Assembly: GCA_000171835.1 (NCBI GenBank)
Contig: ABHC01000003.1
Span: 360,354-424,353, forward strand
Direction of reading: 5' to 3'
Source of the DNA: an alpha proteobacterium BAL199
GTDB lineage: Bacteria; Pseudomonadota; Alphaproteobacteria; Thalassobaculales; Thalassobaculaceae
Length of the DNA: 64,000 nt
The translations under genes were made by a program, and so were the position numbers. The notes under the pieces were generated by a model that was not told the origin of the DNA, did no database searches, and saw only the letters and a list, made by a program, of their open reading frames with translations. This document shows, piece by piece, positions 29,295-37,974 of the stretch. The first letter of the stretch is position 1, and every line of letters starts with the position of its first letter.

Positions 29295-30190
29295 GACGGC
29301 AATCTCCCCAAACCTTTGGACCAATGATCGAGCACCCGCATCCCGACCGGGTGCGGCGCCTGGGCCGGGCCGCGGTCGTGAACCTCACCGAGGTCGATCC
29401 GTCGCGCCGCCAGCCGTTTCCCGTAGCACATCAGGTGGTCGATCGTGCTCATCAGGAAGTGCAGCAATGGCAGCACCTCCTTGAACGCGGCATCGGCTGC
29501 ATCGTCCTTGCCGGCGCGATGCAGCTCGTAGATCCGGCTCTGCACGTCGCAGGTCTCGACCCCCGGAATCAGGCCGGCGCATCCCGAGCGCAGGCTGTCC
29601 AGAAGCTCTATGCCGTTGCGGCCATTGAATAGCGTGAACGCCCCGCCAGCGTCCTCCGCCAGCCGACCGATGGTCAGCGCCGCTCCCTCGGCCTTCAGGA
29701 TCGAGGCATTGGGGTGCCGGCGGTTCAGTTCGATCAATCCGGCGTTCGACAGACCGATGCCGATGTACTCCGGCGCGTTCTGGATGCCGATCGGGATCGG
29801 CGACGCGTCGGCGACAGCGCCGAAGAATTCGATCAACGCCGCTTCGCTGGCCGACTTGACCGGAGGCGGTTGCAGAACCGCCCATTGGGCGCCCGCGCCG
29901 GCAGCGCGCTTCACAGTGTCGATCTGGCCGCCGACGGTGTTGTCGGAGACGGTGACGCTGACCGGTACTCGGCCGGCCGCGACCTCAAGCGTCCAGCGCG
30001 CCAAATCGTGGCGTTCCTCGACGGTGAGCTTGTTGCACTCGCTCGCCAGTCCACCGACCGCAAGGCCGTGGACGCCGGCCGCAATGCAGGCCTCGACCTG
30101 TGCCGCATGCATGCCTCGGTCCAGGCGCCCGTCCGCCCCGAACAGTGCGTAGAGCATCGGATAGATCCCGTGAATCACCGGCAGCGGCAT
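29291..30190 (-). CDS. DapA-family aldolase/lyase (dihydrodipicolinate synthase-like)
   Basis: A 299-residue member of the class I aldolase family that includes DapA, NanA and KDG aldolases. The Schiff-base lysine is in SILKAEG (Lys166) and the conserved tyrosine is probably Tyr142 in NAPEYIG. The usual GTTGE motif is replaced by GGLASECNKL (46-55), so it is probably not biosynthetic DapA. GGAGG stands 5 bases before ATG 30190. It is the first gene of a pair with the alpha/beta hydrolase and is divergent from the Fsr-like exporter, with 206 bases between them. Confidence 0.85.
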   Translation of the reverse strand: MPLPVIHGIYPMLYALFGADGRLDRGMHAAQVEACIAAGVHGLAVGGLASECNKLTVEERHDLARWTLEVAAGRVPVSVTVSDNTVGGQIDTVKRAAGAGAQWAVLQPPPVKSASEAALIEFFGAVADASPIPIGIQNAPEYIGIGLSNAGLIELNRRHPNASILKAEGAALTIGRLAEDAGGAFTLFNGRNGIELLDSLRSGCAGLIPGVETCDVQSRIYELHRAGKDDAADAAFKEVLPLLHFLMSTIDHLMCYGKRLAARRIDLGEVHDRGPAQAPHPVGMRVLDHWSKGLGRLPS

Positions 30191-30396
30191 CGTTCCCTCC
30201 ATTCCAAATACGCGACGGTCTGCGCCGACGTTGCCGGCGATGGTGCACCGGCTCGATCGACCCTGGCAACGCACCCTCTGCACATCACGGTTGCGCATGA
30301 CAGCCATTACCGTCAGCAACTTGCCGAGTGTCGCGCCGCCGTCATACTGCGACGGTCGCGGCCGATTGGCGGTCGCCCTTCCGATGGACAGATCCG

Positions 30397-31662
30397 GTGA
30401 GCGAGAACGCCACAACCGCCGGCCCGATGGCGGCCGACACCCCTGCGCCGAGCCAATCGACCGACACCCCGGCCGGCGCCGACGTCGCCACCTTCGGCAT
30501 CATCCTGTCGCTCAGCTTCTGCCATCTGCTGAACGACATGATGCAGTCGATGGTCCCGGCGATTTATCCGATCCTGAAGGACAGCTACCACCTCGACTTC
30601 GCGCAGATCGGCCTGATCACCCTAGCATTCCAGGTGACGGCTTCGATGCTGCAACCGTTGGTCGGGATGTACACCGACAAGCGACCGATGCCGTATTCGC
30701 TGGCCGTCGGCATGGGCTTCACATTGGTGGGCCTCGTGCTGATGTCGATGGCGGCAAGCTACCCAGTGATTCTGGCGGCCGCAGCGCTGATCGGCGTCGG
30801 CTCCTCGGTGTTCCACCCCGAGGCATCGCGGGTCGCGCGCATGGCATCGGGCGGCCGGCACGGCTTCGCCCAGTCGCTGTTCCAGGTCGGCGGCAACACC
30901 GGGTCGGCGATCGGCCCGCTGCTGGCCGCCTTCATCGTGGTGCCGCGCGGCCAGTCCAGCATCGTCTGGTTCTCGGCCACCGCCCTGGTGGCGATGATCG
31001 TGCTGACCGCCGTCGGCGGCTGGTACGCGCGCAACCGGCATCTGGCGAAACCGAAGCCGAAACCGCGTCTGAGTGCCAAGGGCGAGCCGATCGTTCTGTC
31101 GCGCGGACAGGTGCTGTTCGCGATCGCCATCCTGGTGGCTCTGCTGTTCTCCAAGAACGTCTACAGCGCCAGCCTCAGCTCCTACTACACCTTCTACCTG
31201 ATCGGTAAGTTCGGCCTGTCGGTGCAGAGCGCGCAGATCGCCCTCTTCGCCTTCCTGGGCGCCCTGGTGGTGGGCACCCTTGCCGGCGGTTGGATCGGCG
31301 ACCGCATCGGGCGGATCCCGGTGATCTGGTTCTCGATCTTGGGCGTGCTACCGTTCACCCTGGCGTTGCCGCATGTCGGCCTGACCTGGACGCTGGTGTT
31401 GTCGGTGGTAATCGGCCTGATCATGGCGTCGGCGTTCTCGGCGATCCTGGTCTACGCCCAGGACCTGATGCCCGGGAAAGTCGGGCTGGTCGCTGGGCTG
31501 TTCTTCGGGTTCTCGTTCGGCCTCGGCGGGCTGGGAGCCGCCGCCCTCGGCGAGATCGCCGACTGGACCAGCCTGGAGACGGTCTACCAGATCTGCGCGT
31601 ACTTGCCGGTGATGGGCCTGCTGACGGTATTCCTGCCGCGGATCGAGCAAATCCGCCGATGA
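30397..31662 (+). CDS. MFS exporter, fosmidomycin-resistance (Fsr) type
   Basis: A 12-span major facilitator protein, 421 residues from GTG 30397. It matches the Fsr family: LSFCHLLNDMMQSMVPAIYPILK at the start, then FQVTASMLQPLVGMYTDKRP, SSVFHPEASRVARMASGGRHG and QSLFQVGGNTGSAIGPLL. Fsr members export fosmidomycin and probably other small molecules. GTG 30397 is chosen as the likely start with a weak site; ATG 30427 is an alternative. It is convergent with the TauD-like gene. Confidence 0.9.
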   Translation: MSENATTAGPMAADTPAPSQSTDTPAGADVATFGIILSLSFCHLLNDMMQSMVPAIYPILKDSYHLDFAQIGLITLAFQVTASMLQPLVGMYTDKRPMPYSLAVGMGFTLVGLVLMSMAASYPVILAAAALIGVGSSVFHPEASRVARMASGGRHGFAQSLFQVGGNTGSAIGPLLAAFIVVPRGQSSIVWFSATALVAMIVLTAVGGWYARNRHLAKPKPKPRLSAKGEPIVLSRGQVLFAIAILVALLFSKNVYSASLSSYYTFYLIGKFGLSVQSAQIALFAFLGALVVGTLAGGWIGDRIGRIPVIWFSILGVLPFTLALPHVGLTWTLVLSVVIGLIMASAFSAILVYAQDLMPGKVGLVAGLFFGFSFGLGGLGAAALGEIADWTSLETVYQICAYLPVMGLLTVFLPRIEQIRR

Positions 31663-31672
31663 ACCTGCCCGA

Positions 31673-32563
31673 TCAGTAGGGCCGGTCGCCGAGGACCGTG
31701 CAGCGCCGCATCACCCGACGCTCGGTCGCCGGATCGTATCCGGTCGCCCGGTGCAGCAGGCAGCGGTTGTCCCATACGATGCACTGCCGCGGCGACCAGT
31801 GGTGGCGATAGACCAGATGGTCCGGGGTGGCCATCGCGTTGATCTCCTCGATCAGCGCCCGGCCCTCGGCGTAGTCCATGCCGTCGATCCATTCGGCGTG
31901 GTCGCCCAGGAACAACGACTTGCGACCGGTCTCCGGGTGGGTGCGCACCACCGGATGGGCGACCGGCGGAACCTTGGCCTTCTGCTCCTCGGTCATCGGG
32001 TCGTGGCCGTGCCGACGGGTCCGGGAGAAGTCGAGATTGTGGAACGCCTTGAGACTGCCCAGGCGCTCCTTCCACTGCGGGCTCAACGACTCATAAGCGC
32101 CGTACATGTCGGCGAAATGCGTCTCGCCACCCTCTGACGGTACCATCTCGGAGTACATCATGGTGGCGTGCCCGGTGGTCGGCCGCCACGATCCATCAGT
32201 ATGCCAGTACATGGTCCCCATGTCGGGATGCTTGCCGTTCGGGTTGCCATCGGCGTCGAGATTGGCAAGCCGATAGATCTCCGGATGGTCCGCGTAGCCG
32301 TGATACTGGTTCATCACATGAACCTGCACCTCGCCGAAGCGGCGAGCGAATGCTACCTGGGTGGCCGGCGGCAGGTCGACGTCGTGAAACAGGATCAGGC
32401 CGCGTTCCAGGAACACGTCGTAGATCTCGGCGAACACCGCTTCGCCGACTGCCTCCTCCAGCGTGATCCCGGCGATCTCGGCACCCAGCGCCGGATGCAG
32501 CGGGCGGACCTCGAATGGGCGGCGTGAGCCTGATGCGCGACGATGGTCGACAGCCGTGTCCAT
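31673..32563 (-). CDS. TauD/TfdA-family Fe(II)/2-oxoglutarate dioxygenase
   Basis: A 296-residue non-heme iron dioxygenase. The iron facial triad is visible as His and Asp in MYWHTDGSW and the distal His in LLHRATGYDPATERRVMRR, where the arginine binds 2-oxoglutarate. The N-terminal FEVRPLHPALGAEIAGITL is typical of the family. Members open taurine, alkyl sulfates, 2,4-D or carnitine-like substrates; this one cannot be assigned. GGAGG precedes the ATG by 5 bases. The DHFR-like gene lies 65 bases upstream on the same strand. Confidence 0.92.
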   Translation of the reverse strand: MDTAVDHRRASGSRRPFEVRPLHPALGAEIAGITLEEAVGEAVFAEIYDVFLERGLILFHDVDLPPATQVAFARRFGEVQVHVMNQYHGYADHPEIYRLANLDADGNPNGKHPDMGTMYWHTDGSWRPTTGHATMMYSEMVPSEGGETHFADMYGAYESLSPQWKERLGSLKAFHNLDFSRTRRHGHDPMTEEQKAKVPPVAHPVVRTHPETGRKSLFLGDHAEWIDGMDYAEGRALIEEINAMATPDHLVYRHHWSPRQCIVWDNRCLLHRATGYDPATERRVMRRCTVLGDRPY

Positions 32564-32628
32564 GGGATCCTCCAGGGCGTCTTTTTCGGAAGCCTACTCC
32601 CGAAACGCCGGACGGCAAGCGGCACCGG

Positions 32629-33147
32629 CTATGCGACGTCGTAGATCATCCCGACCACGCCGTTCGGCCAGGACCTGGTCTCGCGCAAAGCCAGCGGCAG
32701 TTCTGGCCCGTCACCGAGGAACAACGGCACGCCCTCGCCCAGCAACACCGGCATGATGAACAATTCCACCGTGTCGATCGCCCCCATGGAGATGCAGGCC
32801 GCCGCGGTCTCGGCGCCGCCGACGATCCAGACCTGCGCGCCCTCGTCGCGTAGTTCGGCGATCAGCCCCGCGATATCCGAGGTTCCCTCTACCCCGTCCG
32901 GTGCGTCCCCGATCGGCCGGGAGGTGAGCACGAACGCCCGCTTGCCGGGATACGGCCACTTGCCGAAGCCGAGCACCTGATCGTAGGTCGCCCGCCCCAT
33001 GACCAGGACGTCGACCTCGGTCATGAAGGTCGTGGTGCCGTAGTCGACGTCGTCCCAGCGATTCAACCACTCCACACTACCGTCGGCATCGGCGATCATG
33101 CCGTCCAGGCTGGTCGCCATGTACAGGCGAAAGCAGGCGTCGCTCAC
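32629..33147 (-). CDS. Dihydrofolate reductase-family protein (RibD C-terminal-like)
   Basis: A 172-residue NADPH-binding reductase-fold protein of the RibD-C/DHFR-like group rather than a true folA. It has MATSLDGMIADADGSVEWL at the start, DVLVMGRATYDQVLGFGKWPYPGKRAFVLTSR in the middle and VWIVGGAETAAACISMG, the nucleotide-binding loop. Substrate unknown. GTG 33147 is the start, since GAGGAG lies 7 bases upstream. It is divergent from the glycosyltransferase gene at 33229. Confidence 0.86.
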   Translation of the reverse strand: MSDACFRLYMATSLDGMIADADGSVEWLNRWDDVDYGTTTFMTEVDVLVMGRATYDQVLGFGKWPYPGKRAFVLTSRPIGDAPDGVEGTSDIAGLIAELRDEGAQVWIVGGAETAAACISMGAIDTVELFIMPVLLGEGVPLFLGDGPELPLALRETRSWPNGVVGMIYDVA

Positions 33148-33228
33148 CAGGGTTCTCCTCGACCAGCCCATGACGGGGCGCGGATTGTGGTGTAGGGAGA
33201 ACCTCGATTCAAGCGACGGAGCACTCGG

Positions 33229-34242
33229 GTGAGCGGTACTCTCGTCATCCAACCGCTGCCCGGCATCGGCGACATGGTGTGGCACCTGCCGCACCTCGAA
33301 GCGATCGCTCGGACCAGTCCCGACAATTCTGTCACCGTGCTGACCAAGCGGCGATCGCGGGCCGACGAACTGTTCGACGGTTCATCGTTCGTCCGGCAGG
33401 TGCTGTGGCTGGAACGCGCCCAGAGCGGCGAGCCCCTGTGCCGGCACGACGGCCCGCTCGGCAGTTGGCGGCTGGCCGCCGACCTTAGAGCACACGCCTT
33501 CGATGCTGTTTGGATCCTGCACGATTCAGCGCGCTACGCGCTGGCAGCTCGGCTTGCCCGCATCCCAAATCGCATTGGTTACGGTACCGGCCGGCAACGC
33601 TGGCATCTGAACGATCGCCGAGTCCTCGACCGCGGCGCCCGCCACCGCCCGACGATCGAGAAGGCAACGTCGCTGTTGGGCCTGCACGGTATCCAGATCG
33701 ATCCAACCCCGCGCTACTCTCCGACGCCCACGGCGGTAGAGCGAGTCGCGGCCGCCTATGGTTCGCTGCCAAGGCCCTGGCTCGGGCTTGGCATCGGCTC
33801 CAGCGAGCCCTTCAAGCAATGGGGTGCCATCCGATTTGCCGAACTCACCGCCCGTCTGCGACAGGCAACCGGCGCGACAGTGTTCGCGATCGGCGGTCCT
33901 TCCGAAAGGGATATCGTAGAGACGATCCGCGCCGTTGACGGTGCGGATGTGGTCTCCGCGCTCGGGCTTCCGATCGGCGAGGCGGCCGCCTTGGCCAGCG
34001 CATGCGATGTCGTAGTCGGCAACGATACCGGACTGCTCAACCTGTCAGCGGCGACCGGTGTCGCGACCGTCGGCCTGTTCGGCGGCTCACCGCCGCTGAC
34101 ACAGTACACGAACCTTGCCACGCTTCAGCCAACTGGCGGAGCGATCTATCGCGTCGATCGGATGTCGGAGATCACCACCAGCGCAGTAGAAGATGCGATA
34201 TTGCCCCTCCTGGCCAAGGACCGTCCGCACGCCGCCCGGTAG
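33229..34242 (+). CDS. Glycosyltransferase family 9 protein (heptosyltransferase-like)
   Basis: A 337-residue GT9 enzyme, the family of ADP-heptose:LPS heptosyltransferases acting at the inner face of the cytoplasmic membrane in core or surface glycan synthesis. The N-terminal half begins LVIQPLPGIGDMVWHLPHLEAI. The C-terminal half has LGIGSSEPFKQW and the donor-binding VVGNDTGLLNLSAATGVATVGLFGG. The start is GTG 33229. It is convergent with a second GT9 gene, whose stop is 19 bases away. The acceptor is unknown. Confidence 0.9.
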   Translation: MSGTLVIQPLPGIGDMVWHLPHLEAIARTSPDNSVTVLTKRRSRADELFDGSSFVRQVLWLERAQSGEPLCRHDGPLGSWRLAADLRAHAFDAVWILHDSARYALAARLARIPNRIGYGTGRQRWHLNDRRVLDRGARHRPTIEKATSLLGLHGIQIDPTPRYSPTPTAVERVAAAYGSLPRPWLGLGIGSSEPFKQWGAIRFAELTARLRQATGATVFAIGGPSERDIVETIRAVDGADVVSALGLPIGEAAALASACDVVVGNDTGLLNLSAATGVATVGLFGGSPPLTQYTNLATLQPTGGAIYRVDRMSEITTSAVEDAILPLLAKDRPHAAR

Positions 34243-34261
34243 TGTTGAACCGACACGACCA

Positions 34262-35215
34262 TCAATCGGTCTGCGCCAACAATCCTTCGGCAGCGTCGAT
34301 CACCCGTGCGACTGGCAATCCCGGCATCAGCGCGGCGGGAGCGTCGTTCACCTCGCCTGATCGAGATAGTAAGGCGGCGGAAGTCTCGTCGGAGCGTACC
34401 CATGCCGCTCGAGGACCACGCGGCGCGTAGTGGCGCTCGTCGCTCGGTCCGAACAGCCCCAAAGTCGGCGCGCCAACAGTCGCGGCCAGATGCATCAAGC
34501 CGCTGTCGTTCGCGACCACCAGACGACACCGTTCCAGGCAAGCGGCCAACGTCATCAACGGCTGGGTACCGACCAGATCGATCCGCCGAGCTTCGGGCAC
34601 AGCATCCAGGACCGGTTGCGCCAGCGTCCGCTCGCCAGGGCCACCGGCAACCAGCACCCTTGCGTCGGGCAGTGCGCCGTCAGGACCGGTCAGTGCCTGG
34701 ACCAGTTCGACGAAACGGTCCGCGGCCCACGCCTTGGGTGGCCAATTGGCGGTCGGCGCCAACGCCAGGATCGGGTCGTGACCGTCGCCCAAAACCTGCA
34801 GCGCACGGCGTCTGTCGGCATCGCCCACCCACAGCCGGGGTTCGGCATCGCCGTCCAGACGCAGCCCTTGTCGGATCTGGTCGACCCGATGGCCTTCGCC
34901 CGATGGCGTCCGGAACACCCGACGTTCCCGCGACCGGACCGTCCAGGCAAAAGCCGACCCGCGCAGGTCGACGACCAGATCCCAACAAACGCCGATGGTT
35001 TCGAGCCAGAGGGCCCGCCATTGCGCCTGCCATGGCCCCTTGCGCATCGGGATGACGCGTTCGACACCCGGAACCGGCTGAAACAGTTCGGCCGCGACCG
35101 GACCGCAAGCCACCGTCACGCGGACATCGGGCGCACGGCGCAACGCCCAGGCCAATGCACCGGACGACAGGATGGCGTCGCCGAGCCGGGTCGACGAGAT
35201 GAACAGAATCCGCAT
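34262..35215 (-). CDS. Glycosyltransferase family 9 protein (heptosyltransferase-like)
   Basis: A 317-residue GT9 enzyme, only distantly similar to its convergent neighbour. It begins MRILFISSTRLGDAILSSGALAWAL and carries LALAPTANWPPKAW and LVVANDSGLMHLAATVGAPTLGLFGPSDERHY, the standard donor-site segment. ATG 35215 follows AGGCGG closely; a longer frame from 35320 would overlap the divergent ygfZ region and is not family-like. It probably adds a sugar to the lipopolysaccharide core or another surface glycan. Confidence 0.9.
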   Translation of the reverse strand: MRILFISSTRLGDAILSSGALAWALRRAPDVRVTVACGPVAAELFQPVPGVERVIPMRKGPWQAQWRALWLETIGVCWDLVVDLRGSAFAWTVRSRERRVFRTPSGEGHRVDQIRQGLRLDGDAEPRLWVGDADRRRALQVLGDGHDPILALAPTANWPPKAWAADRFVELVQALTGPDGALPDARVLVAGGPGERTLAQPVLDAVPEARRIDLVGTQPLMTLAACLERCRLVVANDSGLMHLAATVGAPTLGLFGPSDERHYAPRGPRAAWVRSDETSAALLSRSGEVNDAPAALMPGLPVARVIDAAEGLLAQTD

Positions 35216-35312
35216 GATCCGCCTTATAGGGGGAACCCGCATGCCATGCGAGCACCCTTGCCACGGCGTTCGCCGCGACATACCTGAACGGGGCATGACG
35301 CGGGGAACGGGA

Positions 35313-36221
35313 ATGGCCAAGGGCTGGTATTATTTTCTGCAATCGCGCGGGTTCCTGAGGATCGACGGACCCGACCGGGTCGCCTTCCTGCAGGGGCTGG
35401 TGTCGAACGACGTGACGAAGGTCACGACGGACCGGGCCGGCTACGGGGCCTTCCTGACCGCGCAGGGCAAGTTCCTGTTCGATTTCTTCATGGTGGCCGA
35501 CGGCGACGCCCTGGTGCTGGATACCGAGGGTGACCGGGTCGACGACTTCTTCAAGCGCCTGCGGATGTACAAGCTGCGCTCCAAGATCGAGCTCAGCCAG
35601 GGCGGGTACCGCGCCGCCGTCGTGCTTGGTGAGGAAGCGCTGGCGGCGCTTGGCCTGCCGGCCGACAGAGGGGTCGCTACCCCGTTCGGTGGCGGGGTTG
35701 CCTATGTCGACCCCCGGCATGCCGAGATGGGCGCCCGTGTCCTGCTGCCGGCCAGCGCGGATGACGGTGTCTTGAGCGTGGCGGGCCCGTCGGCTGCCAG
35801 CCTTGAGCCCTATGATCGCCAGCGCGTCGCCCTCGGCCTTGCCGACGGCAGCCGGGACATGGCGATCGAGAAGACCGTGCTGCTGGAAGCCGGTTTCGAG
35901 GAACTCGGCGGCGTCGATTTCGACAAGGGCTGCTACATGGGCCAGGAGTTGACGGCTCGCACCAAATACCGCGGTCTGGTGAAGCGCCGGCTGCTGCCGA
36001 TCACCATCAACGGGCCGCTGCCGGCACCCGGCACGTTGATCACCCTGGACGGCCGGGAAGCCGGCGAGGTCCGCTCGGTAATTCCCAACGGTGACGTCAA
36101 CGGAACCGGCTTGGCCATGATCCGGCTGAATCGTCTGGAGGAGGCCTTCCAGGCCGGAATGCCGTTGATGGCCGGCGAGTCCACCGTGATTGCCAGCCGC
36201 CCGGCCTGGGCGAAGTTCTGA
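35313..36221 (+). CDS. ygfZ: Folate-binding Fe-S cluster repair protein YgfZ (glycine cleavage T-like)
   Basis: A 302-residue tetrahydrofolate-binding GcvT-like protein that helps assemble or repair certain Fe-S enzymes. The YgfZ signature with the conserved cysteine is FDKGCYMGQELTARTKYRG. The N-terminal domain has GLVSNDVTKV and GAFLTAQGKFLFDFF. ATG 35313 has GGGGA 6 bases upstream; in-frame ATGs at 35295 and earlier are less likely. It is divergent from the GT9 gene at 35215 and is followed by the thioesterase gene after 74 bases. Confidence 0.93.
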   Translation: MAKGWYYFLQSRGFLRIDGPDRVAFLQGLVSNDVTKVTTDRAGYGAFLTAQGKFLFDFFMVADGDALVLDTEGDRVDDFFKRLRMYKLRSKIELSQGGYRAAVVLGEEALAALGLPADRGVATPFGGGVAYVDPRHAEMGARVLLPASADDGVLSVAGPSAASLEPYDRQRVALGLADGSRDMAIEKTVLLEAGFEELGGVDFDKGCYMGQELTARTKYRGLVKRRLLPITINGPLPAPGTLITLDGREAGEVRSVIPNGDVNGTGLAMIRLNRLEEAFQAGMPLMAGESTVIASRPAWAKF

Positions 36222-36295
36222 CGCGCTGAGGCTGGCGCGAACCGATCTGCGCCGCTAGGATCGCTGCCCTACCGCACTGCAGCAACCGGACCCCC

Positions 36296-36742
36296 ATGAA
36301 CGACAGCGCTTCGCCCGCCACCGACGACCGGATCGTCGAGGACACCGTCGGCTTCAACGCCGTGCTCGGCTTCAAGTTGGTCGAATGGACGGCGCAGAGC
36401 GCCGTGATGGAACTGCCAATCCAGCCGATTCATCTCAACCGGTCCAACACACTGCATGGCGGAATCCTGGCCACCCTGATCGACGCCGCGTGCGGGTATG
36501 CCGGTGTGTGGATGCCGCAGGGCGAGCCGATCCGCAAGACCGTGACCCTGACGCTAACCACCAACTTCGTCGGTCAAGTGCGCGAGGGAACGATCCGCGC
36601 GGTCGCCTTGAAGAAGGGCGGTGGCCGAAACATCTTCTTCGCCTCGTGCGAGGTGCTCGACGCCGACGGAAACCTGCTGGCGATGGGCGAAGGCTCCTAC
36701 CGCTACCGGCGCAGCGACCCTTATGGAACGCCCACCCGGTGA
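36296..36742 (+). CDS. PaaI-family hotdog thioesterase
   Basis: A 148-residue hotdog-fold acyl-CoA thioesterase of the PaaI/YdiI group. The conserved active-site region is NTLHGGILATLIDAACGYA, followed by TLTLTTNFVGQVREGTIRAVA. It would hydrolyse an acyl-CoA, possibly aromatic, to the free acid. The stop is 4 bases from the stop of the convergent small membrane protein gene. Confidence 0.9.
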   Translation: MNDSASPATDDRIVEDTVGFNAVLGFKLVEWTAQSAVMELPIQPIHLNRSNTLHGGILATLIDAACGYAGVWMPQGEPIRKTVTLTLTTNFVGQVREGTIRAVALKKGGGRNIFFASCEVLDADGNLLAMGEGSYRYRRSDPYGTPTR

Positions 36743-36746
36743 CGGT

Positions 36747-37019
36747 TTAGCGACGGTCGTCGAACCCGTCTTCGGTGGCCACGTTGTCGTCATACCCGTG
36801 GCGGTGGCTGTAGAACACCAGCGCCATCAGGCCACCGCCGAGCGCCACCGTAAACAACACCCCGATGGCCATGGCTGCGTAGCCGTGCCCAGAGATCTCG
36901 GCACCGCCGGCGCCCGACCAAGTGCTAACCACCAACGCCACGGCGACGGTCAGAATACCGCCCAGCGCTCCAATCAAGAGCAGTGTTGACCCCAGGGACT
37001 TCGGTACCGCGAGACGCAT
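36747..37019 (-). CDS. Small two-span membrane protein of unknown function
   Basis: A 90-residue ORF with a very good ribosome site (GGAGG 7 bases before ATG 37019). It has two hydrophobic segments, about 11-33 and 47-70, and an acidic, charged C-terminal tail starting SHRHGYDDN. No family recognised. It is divergent from the PhyH gene (start-to-start 69 bases). A much longer open frame covers it but only this part has a start site and membrane-protein composition. Confidence 0.7.
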   Translation of the reverse strand: MRLAVPKSLGSTLLLIGALGGILTVAVALVVSTWSGAGGAEISGHGYAAMAIGVLFTVALGGGLMALVFYSHRHGYDDNVATEDGFDDRR

Positions 37020-37088
37020 GGCCGTTCCTCCATAACCTCTATCGGCATATAGTCGGCCAAGTCGGCGTTGCGAGGCGAGGAGGCGAAC

Positions 37089-37970
37089 ATGTCGCAGGTG
37101 CTGTCCCAGGCCCAAGTCGATGCGTTCTGGCGCAATGGTGTGTTGACGGTCGAGAGCGCCGTAACGCCGGAACAGCTGTCCCGTCTGAACGCCGGCCTTG
37201 CCGGCTGGGTTGAGGAGAGCCGCGCGCATACCGCTCCGTTCGGCCCGCCAACCGTCGACGACCGGCCGCGCTTCGACATGGGAGCCGAGCACAGCGCCGA
37301 CCATCCAGCCCTGCGCCGCGTCAACAACCCGTCCGACATCTCCGCCGACTACTTCGAGGTGATGTCGAATGCGCGCACCGTCGACATGATCGCCCAGTTG
37401 ATCGGGCCGAACCTCAAGTTCCATCACTGCAAGATCAACGTGAAGCTGCCGGGTGCGCGAACCGAGGTCGCCTATCACCAGGACTTCGCCTACACCCCGC
37501 ACACCAATGACGATGTGGTCACCGCCCTGCTGATGCTCGACGATGTGACCGAAGACAACGGCTGCCTGATGGTGGTGCCCGGCACCCACAAGGGGCCGAT
37601 CTACTCGCTGTTCCGCGACGGCGTGTTCACCGGCCGCATGGCGGACGAAATCGAGACCGACATGCTGGCGCGCCAGATCCCGGTGACCGGTAAGGCCGGA
37701 TCGGTCTGCCTGATGCACTCCAGACTGGCCCATGGTTCGGCCGCCAACGCCTCGCAACGACCGCGCGGCCTGTATATCTGCGTGTACACCGCCGCCGATG
37801 CCGTGCCGATCGCCCGGAGCCCGATGCCGAATCCGAACGAGGGCCGGATCGTACGCGGGGTGGCAAGCCCGACCGCGCGCATGATCCCACTGGAGGTCGA
37901 GTTGCCCAAGCAGCCGAAATCCGCCTCGTTCTTCACCGTGCAGGGTCAGGCCTCGGCCGCCGCGGAGTAG
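37089..37970 (+). CDS. Phytanoyl-CoA dioxygenase (PhyH) family protein
   Basis: A 293-residue Fe(II)/2-oxoglutarate oxygenase of the PhyH family. The iron ligands are His and Asp in VAYHQDFAYTPHTND and the distal His in LAHGSAANAS, with PRGLYI carrying the co-substrate arginine. CLMVVPGTHKGP is typical. GAGGAGG lies 6 bases before ATG 37089, which excludes an earlier ATG at 37068. The DUF1028 gene begins 4 bases after its stop. PhyH members hydroxylate acyl-CoAs, ectoine or small natural products; the substrate here is open. Confidence 0.9.
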   Translation: MSQVLSQAQVDAFWRNGVLTVESAVTPEQLSRLNAGLAGWVEESRAHTAPFGPPTVDDRPRFDMGAEHSADHPALRRVNNPSDISADYFEVMSNARTVDMIAQLIGPNLKFHHCKINVKLPGARTEVAYHQDFAYTPHTNDDVVTALLMLDDVTEDNGCLMVVPGTHKGPIYSLFRDGVFTGRMADEIETDMLARQIPVTGKAGSVCLMHSRLAHGSAANASQRPRGLYICVYTAADAVPIARSPMPNPNEGRIVRGVASPTARMIPLEVELPKQPKSASFFTVQGQASAAAE

Positions 37971-37974
37971 CCTG

